NCBI GenBank assembly: GCA_045592125.1
Contig: JAZNUE010000012.1
Span: 1-64,000, forward strand
Length of the DNA stretch: 64,000 nt
Reading direction: 5' to 3'
Source: HGM04593 sp045592125
GTDB taxonomy: Bacteria > Bacteroidota > Bacteroidia > Bacteroidales > Bacteroidaceae
Under the pieces are notes generated by a model. That model was not told where the DNA came from. It ran no database searches and saw only the letters and a program-made list of their open reading frames with translations. The translations under genes were made by a program, and so were the position numbers. Each line of letters opens with the position of its first letter. Within the stretch, counting starts at the first letter, position 1. Positions 1-8,523 of this stretch are shown piece after piece.

Positions 1-1
1 T

Positions 2-454
2 TTTGGCGAGCAACATCCGGATGTTGCATCGAGTTACAATAATATAGGTACTGTATATTCTAGTCAAGGTAACTATTCCCAAGCCTTGGAATACTATAAT
101 AAAGCACTTGAAATCCTGTTGGCTGTTTTTGGCGAGCAACATCCCAATGTTGCAACCAGTTATAATAACATAGGTGGCGTATATTCTAGTCAAGGCAATT
201 ATTCCCAAGCCTTGGAATACTATAATAAAGCACTTGAAATCTGGTTGGCTGTTTTTGGCGAGCAGCATCCCGATGTCGCAACGAGTTATGCCTATATTGC
301 TGCTATATTGTTTAGGCAAGGAAATTATCAGGGTTCCTTGGAATATTTAGAGAAATCGTATAACATTCTAAATGATTTATTGCCAAGCGACCATCCTGGA
401 CTGCTTCAGATACAGAAGACTTATGAAATTGTTAAATCCAACATCAGCGAGTAA
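2..454 (+). CDS. TPR-repeat protein, 5' end outside window
   Basis: The frame is open from the window edge to a stop at 452-454, so the N-terminus is missing. It encodes kinesin-light-chain-type tetratricopeptide repeats of 42 residues, each with a GEQHPDVATSYNNIG-like helix A and a YSQALEYYNKALEI-like helix B. Two units are nearly identical and the third has diverged, followed by a short capping segment. TPR arrays of this kind bind proteins or peptides; nothing here shows an enzyme, and any effector or sensor domain would lie upstream. Only 15 bases separate it from the next TPR gene, so the two are probably cotranscribed, together with the TIR-like gene after them. It is AT-rich compared with aspS downstream. 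Function unknown. Confidence 0.85.
   Translation, partial: FGEQHPDVASSYNNIGTVYSSQGNYSQALEYYNKALEILLAVFGEQHPNVATSYNNIGGVYSSQGNYSQALEYYNKALEIWLAVFGEQHPDVATSYAYIAAILFRQGNYQGSLEYLEKSYNILNDLLPSDHPGLLQIQKTYEIVKSNISE
5..256 (+). repeat. Two 126-bp tandem TPR-coding repeats
   Basis: Positions 5-130 and 131-256 are near-identical 126-bp units, each coding for one 42-residue TPR. A third, diverged unit starts at 257. Near-identity at the DNA level, not only in protein, points to recent unit duplication or gene conversion. Confidence 0.9.
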
Positions 455-469
455 ACGCATCACTCAACT

Positions 470-2719
470 ATGAAACATTTTCTAATATCACTTTTTCTCT
501 TGCTTCCTTTGTGCGCCATTTCCCAGGTACAGCAGGGCAATGTGCGCACGCTTGAGCGCCCCGCTATCGCATCGGTTCCGCTTCCCGGTGTAACCCTTCG
601 TGCCAGCGGTGACCATAGCGCCGTGATAACCGACGAGACAGGCTGTTTCGCCCTGACACTCCCCGGCCTGAAGAACGGTGAAGCCTACAGCCTTCAGCAA
701 GTGCGCAAGGAGGGTTATGAACTCGTCGACCCCGGCACCATCGGCCGCCGTTACGCCTATTCCGGCAGCTCACCGCTCAGCATCATAATGGTCTCCACCT
801 CGCAGCTCCAGGCCGAAAAGCAACGCATAGAAGATAACGCCTACCGCGTGGCAGAGGAGAACTACAAGACGCGTTTAGCCGGGCTCGAAGCCTCCAAGAA
901 GAGCAACGAAATAACGATAGAGGAGTACCGTGCCGAGATAGAAAAACTCTACACCTCTTTCGAGAAATACCAGTCGTTGATAAGCTCCCTCTCCGACCAC
1001 TATGCCCGTGTCGACTACTCGCAGCTCACGGAACTCGAGCGCGAGATAAACATCTGTATCGAGAACGGCGAGCTCGAGCGTGCCGACTCCCTGTTGCAGC
1101 TCACCTTCAACCCTGCCGAATTCATAGCCGGACTCGACAGCCGCATTGCCCAGGCCGAGGAGATAATCAACGAAGCCAATGCCGACCTTGCCGCCGTCCT
1201 CAAGCAACAGGAGAAGGATGCCGAGTACCTCTATCACCTTTACACCATCTCCCTTGCCCGTTTCGACAACGAAAAAGCCCGTTTCTACATTGAGACACGT
1301 GCAGCGCTTGACACAACGAACATTAAGTGGCAGGAAGAGGCTGCCGATTTCTTAATGGAGTATGCATCGGATTTTGAAACGGCGCTGATGTATACAGGGC
1401 GTGAACTTGAATCTGCGATAGCTGCGTATGGAGAAAACAGTTATCAGGCAGCCCGTGCGTATTTCCAAATAGCTCAAGTATATCTGTTTACAAATGATGT
1501 AAAGGAACTGAAAAAGGCTATAGGGTATTACAATAAATTCATAGACATAATATCCTCTTTGGAGAATTCCGAAGTAATAGAAACCGAATTTTATATAAGC
1601 GCTTTGATTGGAGGTGCTAATTTATTTTATCTTCAACTCTTTTTTGATGAAGCTGAAGATATTTTGAATACAGCTTTTGAGGCTTTCAGAAGTGCGTCCG
1701 ATGCACCTCCTTTCCTTGAGGCCTATTTATGGGGACATTTGGGTAGTGTATATATGGCAAACAAAAAATACCCCGAAGCGCTTGATGCAAATAGGAAAGC
1801 TGTGGAAATCGCCGAAAAATGTGGCCTTGAAAACAAACCGGCTTATATAATTTTTCTCTCCAATTATGGCAGGATATGTTATTACCGTGGATATTACGAC
1901 GAGGCTCTTGCGTTGCTGGAGAAGAGCATAGAAAAATCTTTCGAGATATTCGGTGTTGTCCATCCCTATTCGCTCGATGCATACTCTACTATGTCCAGCG
2001 TCTATAGCCGCAAAAGGGAGCATGGCAAGGCGTATGAATGTTCACTCAAGGCACTTGAATATACAATAGAGACGTATGGTGAGGGTTATCCCCAATTAGG
2101 CCTTCTTTATTCGAACCTGTACAATGATTGCAAGAGAATAGGTGATACGAATCAGGCAGGCTATTATATGAAGAAGGCCGAGGAGGTCTATTACAATAAC
2201 CTTGTTCAGTGTCTTGATGACGGGTTGATTATGAATGCCTTGCGCAACTATGAGAATGCTGTCCGTCAGTTGGGTGTCGAGAATATTCCGTCTTTTATTG
2301 ATAAAGCCTATGAAATAGGCATAATCTATGAAACCTTAGAGCAGGCAGATGATGCAAAGAAGCATTATGATGCAATGTTGGAACTGATGGTGAAGAACGG
2401 AAAACAAAATACCCCGCAGTTTGCATTGTGCTGTGAACAGAACGGGTACATAAAAAAGAGGAACGGTAATCATTTGTCGGCCTATTATGATTTTCTCTAT
2501 TCATACGAGTATTACTCAAAAGTAGAGACACTGGAAGATAGAGCTGCATTGATGGCATACGAGATAGCCTATCAACTCTACCAAATGAAGAAATACGAGC
2601 AGGCCCTTGAGTATATCAATAATGCTTATGCTTTCTATATAAAATCACCATTCGAGTATGGCAAGATTGCATCGGATGTAATAGATTTGAAGAAACTTGT
2701 AGAAATTAAAATCAAATAA
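470..2719 (+). CDS. Exported TPR protein with N-terminal beta domain
   Basis: 749 residues. A signal peptide (residues 1 to about 19, hydrophobic FLISLFLLLPLCAIS) predicts export. Residues about 30-110 look like a carboxypeptidase-regulatory-type beta domain (SAVITDETGCFALTLPG); 112-260 are charged, probably coiled coil; about 270-745 are helical TPR-like repeats. No catalytic motif is seen. It sits between another TPR gene (15 bp upstream) and a TIR-like membrane protein (26 bp downstream), which carries a similar beta domain after its membrane segment. I infer that the pair may interact in the periplasm, with this protein as sensor or scaffold. Base composition changes near 1320, from GC-rich with many C/G third positions to clearly AT-richer, as in a mosaic gene. 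Function not established. Confidence 0.85.
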   Translation: MKHFLISLFLLLPLCAISQVQQGNVRTLERPAIASVPLPGVTLRASGDHSAVITDETGCFALTLPGLKNGEAYSLQQVRKEGYELVDPGTIGRRYAYSGSSPLSIIMVSTSQLQAEKQRIEDNAYRVAEENYKTRLAGLEASKKSNEITIEEYRAEIEKLYTSFEKYQSLISSLSDHYARVDYSQLTELEREINICIENGELERADSLLQLTFNPAEFIAGLDSRIAQAEEIINEANADLAAVLKQQEKDAEYLYHLYTISLARFDNEKARFYIETRAALDTTNIKWQEEAADFLMEYASDFETALMYTGRELESAIAAYGENSYQAARAYFQIAQVYLFTNDVKELKKAIGYYNKFIDIISSLENSEVIETEFYISALIGGANLFYLQLFFDEAEDILNTAFEAFRSASDAPPFLEAYLWGHLGSVYMANKKYPEALDANRKAVEIAEKCGLENKPAYIIFLSNYGRICYYRGYYDEALALLEKSIEKSFEIFGVVHPYSLDAYSTMSSVYSRKREHGKAYECSLKALEYTIETYGEGYPQLGLLYSNLYNDCKRIGDTNQAGYYMKKAEEVYYNNLVQCLDDGLIMNALRNYENAVRQLGVENIPSFIDKAYEIGIIYETLEQADDAKKHYDAMLELMVKNGKQNTPQFALCCEQNGYIKKRNGNHLSAYYDFLYSYEYYSKVETLEDRAALMAYEIAYQLYQMKKYEQALEYINNAYAFYIKSPFEYGKIASDVIDLKKLVEIKIK

Positions 2720-2745
2720 CAGGAATAAAATAGAGTAGAGAACCT

Positions 2746-3882
2746 ATGGAAAACAACCGGCAATATAAATATTACGCTTTTATAAGCTATAATTCAAAGG
2801 ATACTAAATGGGGTAAACGCCTGCAGCGCAAGCTTGAGGGGTACAAGATGCCGGCAACTCTGTGCAGTGAGCACGGTTGGGAACGTAAGCCGATAAAACC
2901 GGTTTTCTTTGCTCCCGCAGACATCGGTATCGGTGTCTTGGACGAAGAGTTGAAGGCTCGCCTGAGAGCCTCCCGCAACCTCATTGTGATATGTTCGCCC
3001 AATTCGGCTAAATCGAAATGGGTAGGTGAGGAAATCGCCTATTTCCACAGCCTTGGCCGCACAGCAAATATACACTTCTTCATTGTCGACGGGATACCCA
3101 ACAGCAGCGATAGTGCGACCGAATGTTTCAATCCGGTCGTCAAGGAACTCGGTATTCCCGAAATTCTCGGCGCCAACATACACGAGAAAAACTACCGTTG
3201 GCCGTGGATGAACAGGCAACGTGCCTATGTACAGCTTGTGACTACACTGCTTGGGGTAGAGTTCGACTCGATATGGAAACGGCACAAAAGACTGCTTGTA
3301 AACAAAATCCTGCTCTCTGCAACTCTCTTCATAGCTGTGCTTGCTGCCTTGTTTGCCGTTTGGACAGCCGGCAAGCCTGTCGATGTGGAGGTTAGTCTCG
3401 ACGAGGTTTCTGTAAAGAATACCGGCCTGCCGCCATTGAAGGATGCTGTAGTGACTCTTGAACTCGAGAACGAGATAAAGAGTGATACGCTGCCGGCACT
3501 CTCATCAAAATGCCTTTTCAAGAATATCCCATCCCGTTTCGTCGGTGAAAGGGTGCGCCTGAAGGTCGCGGCAAACGATTTCCTGCCTGTCGATACATTC
3601 GTTGAGCTGTCAGGGGATTTAAAGATTGCCGTGCGTCGTGACCCGTCGGTATACGGGAATGTGAACTTCAGGCTATGGAACCCTGTAAAGGAGCAGTTCT
3701 TGCCGGGGGTGGCATTAAAGGTGGATGGGCACGAGGCTGTTACCGATGCCGCCGGTGCAGTCTCTTTGACAATTCCGCTTGAGATGCAGAAACCATATTA
3801 CATTGTCGAGACCTCGTTGTCGGGTGCGCAGGATACTATATTTATGCCTTGCGGGCGTGGCGTGGTGGTTGAGGTGGAATAG
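2746..3882 (+). CDS. TIR-like domain protein with one membrane segment
   Basis: 378 residues. Residues about 6-150 resemble bacterial TIR domains: YYAFISYNSKD opens the fold, and SPNSAKSKWVGEEIAYF holds the conserved Ser/Trp/Glu region where TIR NAD-cleaving enzymes carry the catalytic Glu (E95 or E96 here). One hydrophobic helix follows (about 186-207), then a C-terminal region of about 170 residues with two beta-rich segments; the last (ALKVDGHEAVTDAAGAVSL) resembles a carboxypeptidase-regulatory domain. The inferred topology is a cytoplasmic TIR and a periplasmic C-terminus. It is the last gene of the TPR-TPR-TIR unit. TIR proteins in bacteria often serve defence by degrading NAD or making nucleotide signals, but neither activity can be read from the sequence. 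Confidence 0.8.
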   Translation: MENNRQYKYYAFISYNSKDTKWGKRLQRKLEGYKMPATLCSEHGWERKPIKPVFFAPADIGIGVLDEELKARLRASRNLIVICSPNSAKSKWVGEEIAYFHSLGRTANIHFFIVDGIPNSSDSATECFNPVVKELGIPEILGANIHEKNYRWPWMNRQRAYVQLVTTLLGVEFDSIWKRHKRLLVNKILLSATLFIAVLAALFAVWTAGKPVDVEVSLDEVSVKNTGLPPLKDAVVTLELENEIKSDTLPALSSKCLFKNIPSRFVGERVRLKVAANDFLPVDTFVELSGDLKIAVRRDPSVYGNVNFRLWNPVKEQFLPGVALKVDGHEAVTDAAGAVSLTIPLEMQKPYYIVETSLSGAQDTIFMPCGRGVVVEVE

Positions 3883-3925
3883 TGATTTTTTGCATAATTA
3901 AGTGAATATAATCCCTCTTTTTTTG

Positions 3926-3933
3926 TATTTTTG
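3926..3933 (+). promoter_or_regulatory. -7 box for aspS
   Basis: TATTTTTG matches the Bacteroidetes primary sigma factor -7 consensus TAnnTTTG and lies about 60 bases before the chosen aspS start. No good -33 TTTG sits at the usual spacing. Confidence 0.5.
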
Positions 3934-3993
3934 CAAACCGCAAGCAAAAGAATGTTTGCGGTGCATATAAAACAGCTTATAATTTATACAATA

Positions 3994-5754
3994 ATGTTCA
4001 GAACAAAGACTTGCGGCGAACTTAGGTTGGCCGATGTAAACACAACAGTAACCCTCAGCGGTTGGGTGCAGCGTGCACGTAAGATGGGCGGTATGACTTT
4101 TGTCGACCTGCGCGACCGTTATGGCATTACACAGCTCGTATTCAGCGAGGATGCAAATGCAGAACTCTGCGAGAAAGCCTCTCACCTTGGCCGCGAATAT
4201 GTAATTCAGGCAACAGGTGTGGTAAGCGAGCGTCAGAGCAAGAATGCCAACATCCCCACCGGTGACATTGAAATAATCGTGAGCGAGCTGAATATCCTCA
4301 ACGAGGCTGCGACTCCTCCTTTCACCATTGAGAACAACACCGACGGCGGCGATGATATACGTATGAAATACCGCTATCTCGACCTGCGTCGCGAGGCTGT
4401 GCGCAAGAACCTTGAACTGCGCCACCAGATGACTATGGAGGTGCGCCGTTATCTCGACTCTATGAATTTTATCGAGGTTGAGACACCGATGCTCATTGCC
4501 TCTACACCCGAGGGCGCACGCGACTTCGTTGTTCCCTCGCGTATGAATTCCGGGCAGTTCTATGCCCTGCCGCAGAGCCCGCAGCTCTTCAAGCAGCTGC
4601 TTATGGTGTCGGGCTTTGACCGCTATTTCCAGATAGTAAAATGTTTCCGCGATGAGGATTTGCGTGCAGACCGTCAGCCCGAGTTTACACAAATCGACTG
4701 CGAGATGAGTTTTGTGGAGCAGGAGGATGTGATAACACTCTTCGAGGGGATGGCAAAGCACCTGTTCAAGACTATCCGCGGTGTCGAGCTCACCGAGGCT
4801 TTCCCCCGTATGACCTGGCACGATGCAATGAAATACTACGGCAGCGACAAGCCCGATACACGTTTCGGTATGGAGTTCGTTGAGCTGATGGATATAATGA
4901 AAGGCCACGGCTTCGGTGTCTTCGACAGTGCCGAGTATATCGGCGGTATCTGTGCCAAGGGTGCTGCAACATACACACGCAAGCAACTCGATGCCTTGAC
5001 CGATTTCGTGCGCCGTCCGCAGATAGGTGCCAAAGGAATGGTATATGCCCGCGTAGAGGCCGACGGTACAGTAAAGTCAAGTGTCGACAAGTTCTATACA
5101 CAGGATGTGCTCCAGGCTATGAAGGCTGCCTTCAACGCCGAGCCGGGCGACCTTATTCTCATCCTCAGCGGCGACGACACAATGAAAACACGCAAGCAGC
5201 TTTGCGAGCTCCGTCTTGAGGTCGGCAGCCAGTTGGGTCTCCGCGACAAGAACAAGTTCTCTTGCCTGTGGGTTGTGGACTTCCCGCTTTTCGAGTACAG
5301 CGAGGAGGAGGGACGTTATATGGCAATGCACCATCCTTTCACATCGCCCAAGCCCGAGGATATCCCCTTGCTCGATACCGATATGGGCGCAGTGCGTGCC
5401 AATGCCTACGATATGGTCATCAATGGCGTTGAGGTAGGTGGCGGTTCTATCCGTATCTACGACAGCGAGCTTCAGAACAAGATGTTCGCTCTGCTTGGCT
5501 TCACTCCCGAGCGTGCACAGCAGCAGTTCGGCTGGTTGCTCGATGCGTTCAAGTATGGTGCACCTCCTCACGGTGGCTTGGCATACGGCCTTGACCGTTG
5601 GGTGAGCCTTTTTGCCGGTCTCGATTCAATACGCGACTGCATTGCGTTCCCCAAGAACAACTCAGGCCGCGATACAATGATTGATGCTCCTTCGGTGCTT
5701 GAGCCGGGACAGCTCGATGAACTTAATATTGCGGTGAATCTAAAGGAGAATTGA
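3994..5754 (+). CDS. aspS: Aspartate--tRNA ligase
   Basis: 586 residues, close to the 590 of the E. coli enzyme. It charges tRNA-Asp with aspartate in the cytoplasm. Order: N-terminal OB-fold anticodon-binding domain (TLSGWVQRARKMGGMTFVDLRD), class II motif 2 around FRDEDLRADRQPEFTQID, the bacterial GAD insertion domain, and motif 3 with GGLAYGLDRWVSLFAG near the C-terminus. The frame is open upstream, but the ATG at 3994 (MFRTKTCGELR) is where family members begin and lies downstream of the -7 box. Transcribed alone: the TIR-like gene ends 111 bases upstream and repeat elements with a terminator follow. Confidence 0.97.
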   Translation: MFRTKTCGELRLADVNTTVTLSGWVQRARKMGGMTFVDLRDRYGITQLVFSEDANAELCEKASHLGREYVIQATGVVSERQSKNANIPTGDIEIIVSELNILNEAATPPFTIENNTDGGDDIRMKYRYLDLRREAVRKNLELRHQMTMEVRRYLDSMNFIEVETPMLIASTPEGARDFVVPSRMNSGQFYALPQSPQLFKQLLMVSGFDRYFQIVKCFRDEDLRADRQPEFTQIDCEMSFVEQEDVITLFEGMAKHLFKTIRGVELTEAFPRMTWHDAMKYYGSDKPDTRFGMEFVELMDIMKGHGFGVFDSAEYIGGICAKGAATYTRKQLDALTDFVRRPQIGAKGMVYARVEADGTVKSSVDKFYTQDVLQAMKAAFNAEPGDLILILSGDDTMKTRKQLCELRLEVGSQLGLRDKNKFSCLWVVDFPLFEYSEEEGRYMAMHHPFTSPKPEDIPLLDTDMGAVRANAYDMVINGVEVGGGSIRIYDSELQNKMFALLGFTPERAQQQFGWLLDAFKYGAPPHGGLAYGLDRWVSLFAGLDSIRDCIAFPKNNSGRDTMIDAPSVLEPGQLDELNIAVNLKEN

Positions 5755-5994
5755 TAAGCGATTAAAAAGCTAAACTACTGCGTTACGCTTGCATTGTAAA
5801 TCCTCATTTACGCTTAGTAAACTCCGGTTTCCAATGCATCGCAAGCCTTGTATTTTACCTTTTTATCTCACTTATCTGATATATGTCATATTGATTTGGT
5901 ATAAGCGATTAAAAAGCTAAACCATTGCGTTACGCTTGTTTTTGCTGTAAGTCATTTAGGAGTACTAAACTCCTCACATCAAAAACCTCGCAAG
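5754..5994. repeat. Two copies of a hairpin-forming intergenic repeat
   Basis: 5754-5791 and 5901-5938 are a 38-bp direct repeat with two mismatches (starts ATAAGCGATTAAAAAGCTAA, ends GTTACGCTTG). Each copy continues into a hairpin. In copy 1, 5787-5796 pairs with 5832-5846; in copy 2, 5934-5944 pairs with 5980-5994. The arm sequence differs (GCATTG/CAATGC against TTTTTG/CAAAAA) but stays complementary, and the 3' arm carries a similar small bulge before GCAAG in both. These elements fill the gap between aspS and the terminator; no coding potential is seen. Confidence 0.75.
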
Positions 5995-5998
5995 ATTA

Positions 5999-6056
5999 GC
6001 TATAGCACAAAAAAATATCCGACACAAAAGTGCCGGATATTTTTTTGTGCTATAGC
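5999..6056. terminator. Bidirectional terminator, aspS / dipeptidyl peptidase
   Basis: 27-base arms 5999-6025 and 6030-6056 around an AAAA loop, with one mismatch. The arms contain A7 and T7 runs beside a GC-richer tip, so either strand ends in a U-tract. It lies between converging genes. Confidence 0.85.
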
Positions 6057-6061
6057 AGCTC

Positions 6062-8266
6062 TTATTTTAGATTTGCCTTGAAGAACTCTGCTATCTTCTC
6101 GAACAGGTGATAACGTGTGTTGCGGCCATAGTAGATGCTATGGTTGCTGTCGGGGTAGATTGCCATCTCGAACTTCTTGTTAGCTTGTGTCAGTGCGTGT
6201 GTGTAGCGAATCATATTGCGCAGGTGTACATTGTCGTCGGCTGTACCGTGTATGAGCAGCAGGTTACCGCTGAGCTTGTTCACGTTCACAATTGCCGAGC
6301 CGGCATCGTAACCCTCCTTGTTCTCCTTTGGAGTGCGCATATAGCGCTCGGTGTACACGGTGTCATAGAAACGCCAGTCTGTTGGTGCAGCAACAGCTAC
6401 GCCGGCCTTGAACACAGCCTCGTCCTGGCTCATTGACATAAGTGTGTTGTAACCACCGAAGCTCCATCCCCAGATGCCGATGTTCTTCTCGTCGACATAG
6501 GGTAGTGAGCCCAGATATTTGGCAGCTTCCACCTGGTCGGCAGGCTCATATTTGCCGATATTCAGGTAGGTACATTTGCCGAACTCTGTACCGCGTCCGC
6601 CTGTACCGCGTCCGTCGACACACACCATAATGAAACCTTCGCCTGCCATATAACTCTCGAACATAGCATTGCCGTAGTTGCCTGTGTACCAGCTGTCGGT
6701 AACCTGTTGCGAGTAGGGGCCGCTATACTGGAACATAATTACAGGGTACTGCTTGCTTGCATCGAAATCGGCCGGCTTTATCATCCAGCCGTTCAGCTGC
6801 ACACCATCGCTTGTCGTGAAAGTAAAGAACTCCTTGGTCGGCATATCGAACTTTGTCAGACGCTGCTTGAGGTCGCTGTTGTCGATGAGTGTCTTTATTA
6901 CATTTCCCTTGTTGTCGTTTGTGGTTACAATGTGTGGCGTGTTTATGCTCGAATAGGTATTGATGAAGTATTTCATACCATTGCTGAAGACAGCCTTGTT
7001 GCTGCCGTCTTTGGCTGTGAGCTTTGTCTTCTTGCCCTTGGCATTTACCTTATATATATATTCACGTAGTGGGCTGCCTTCGTTGCTCGAGTAGTAGAAC
7101 TCGTTCTTCTTGCTGTCCCAACCATAGAAATGCTTCACCTCGAACTCGCCTTTTGTAATGGGACGCACAAGGATACCATCGATGGTGTAGAGGTAGAGGT
7201 GGTTGTATCCGCTACGCTCACTCTGCAGCACAAAGTGCTTGTCGTAGAACTCTATGCCTGCATATACCTGCTCGTTGAGGTAGGTGTCGCTCTCCTCACG
7301 CAGTATTGTCTTGCTGCTTCCCGAGCGTGGGTTGACTGCCTGTATCTCCATAACACTCTGGTGCCTGTTCAGTGTAAGCACGGCAAGCACATCGGGGTTC
7401 TTGGTGAACTTTATGCGCGGGATATATCCCTCTTCGGGGATATTCACGTCGAGTTTACGTGTCACACGGCTCTTTATGTCGAACGAGTGAACAGAAATCT
7501 TTGAGTTTGCAGCACCGGCAACAGGGTATTTGAAACTGTATGGCTCGCAGAAATCGTCGAACTCCACATTCGGTTCTCCTGTAGGGATATACATAGGCAT
7601 ATCATACATCATAACCTCGCTCTCGTCATATTTTATATATGCGAGCATCTTGCTGTCGGCACTGAAATCGTATGAGCAGTTGTTCATAAACTCCTCCTCG
7701 TTCACCCAGTCGGGTATGCCGTTGATTATCTTTCGGAACTCACCGTCGGTAGTTATCTGCACCTCGGCATTGTCGAACATCAGCTTTACGATGAAGATGT
7801 TGTTGTCGCGTACAAAGGCAATCATAGTACCGTCGGGCGAGAACTTTGGAACCTGCTGTGCTCCGTTCTGTGAAAGGGCTTCTACTTTGTTGTTCTTGCG
7901 GCTGTAGATGTAGTGCTCGGCAGTGAAAGAGTTGCGGTAGATGCCTTTTGTCTTTGTCTGCAACAGTATCAATTGCTCATCGGGTGAGAACTGATATCCG
8001 TCGATGTGTTTCTGGTCGAAACCGCGTGCTGTTGCGGCATTGAAAAGCGTGTCTACAATCGCACCGTTCTTGAACGAACCTTTGAGAATCATAGAGTGGT
8101 CATCGCTCATACGTGCAAAGTGCTCACCGTCGGCCATTGGCTTGATGGCTGCGTATGTCTGAGGCCAATAACCGCCATACATTACATCGTTCAGTGTCAC
8201 CTTGTCACCGGCAACGGCCGAGAGTGACACAACAAACAGTGTGATTAACGAAAATAGTAGTTTCAT
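6062..8266 (-). CDS. Dipeptidyl peptidase IV (family S9)
   Basis: 734 residues. Signal peptide 1-20 (LLFSLITLFVVSLSAVAG) implies a periplasmic or surface enzyme that removes Xaa-Pro dipeptides from peptide N-termini. A beta-propeller spans about 40-480, with the substrate N-terminus-binding Glu pair in DWVNEEEF (about 190-192). The alpha/beta-hydrolase domain is C-terminal: GWSFGGY gives nucleophile Ser602, HGTADDN gives Asp677 and DSNHS gives His709, so the triad is complete. Length matches Bacteroidetes DPP IV. It is monocistronic, with a strong terminator after it and an intergenic repeat upstream. The specificity call (DPP IV rather than another S9 member) rests on the Glu pair and overall similarity. 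Confidence 0.93.
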   Translation of the reverse strand: MKLLFSLITLFVVSLSAVAGDKVTLNDVMYGGYWPQTYAAIKPMADGEHFARMSDDHSMILKGSFKNGAIVDTLFNAATARGFDQKHIDGYQFSPDEQLILLQTKTKGIYRNSFTAEHYIYSRKNNKVEALSQNGAQQVPKFSPDGTMIAFVRDNNIFIVKLMFDNAEVQITTDGEFRKIINGIPDWVNEEEFMNNCSYDFSADSKMLAYIKYDESEVMMYDMPMYIPTGEPNVEFDDFCEPYSFKYPVAGAANSKISVHSFDIKSRVTRKLDVNIPEEGYIPRIKFTKNPDVLAVLTLNRHQSVMEIQAVNPRSGSSKTILREESDTYLNEQVYAGIEFYDKHFVLQSERSGYNHLYLYTIDGILVRPITKGEFEVKHFYGWDSKKNEFYYSSNEGSPLREYIYKVNAKGKKTKLTAKDGSNKAVFSNGMKYFINTYSSINTPHIVTTNDNKGNVIKTLIDNSDLKQRLTKFDMPTKEFFTFTTSDGVQLNGWMIKPADFDASKQYPVIMFQYSGPYSQQVTDSWYTGNYGNAMFESYMAGEGFIMVCVDGRGTGGRGTEFGKCTYLNIGKYEPADQVEAAKYLGSLPYVDEKNIGIWGWSFGGYNTLMSMSQDEAVFKAGVAVAAPTDWRFYDTVYTERYMRTPKENKEGYDAGSAIVNVNKLSGNLLLIHGTADDNVHLRNMIRYTHALTQANKKFEMAIYPDSNHSIYYGRNTRYHLFEKIAEFFKANLK

Positions 8267-8360
8267 AATAGTTTATTTTAGTTTATAATTTCATTTATCA
8301 AGCTGAAAACTGAAAGGTTGTATTGTAAAGCGCTAACTTGCAGTTTTACCTTTCATCTTT

Positions 8361-8453
8361 ACCCCACTTCGTGGGCTTGAACCTTGGCTGCGCTCGCTGT
8401 AAAAGCTTAAGTAAACTTGGCTTTCGCTCGCTTGGCACAAGCTTTCATCTTTC
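8361..8453. repeat. Partial copy of composite intergenic repeat
   Basis: Starts ACCCCACTTCGTGGGCTTGA and is nearly identical to 42175-42273 and 60899-60998. It includes a CCCAC-TTC-GTGGG mini-hairpin. Simple CTTTCATCTTTC-type sequence flanks it. It lies in the 257-bp gap between the dipeptidyl peptidase and aguB, where no gene is seen. Confidence 0.85.
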
Positions 8454-8523
8454 ATCTTTCAACTTGAAATAAATGAGATCCCTCGTCGCTCCGCTCTGTC
8501 GGGATGACAAGTCCTGTACTCTG

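Noticed and set aside
3898..4986. 362-codon minus-strand frame opposite aspS
   Set aside because: It is the antisense shadow of aspS codons; the residue composition is typical of antisense translation (Cys/His/Val-rich).
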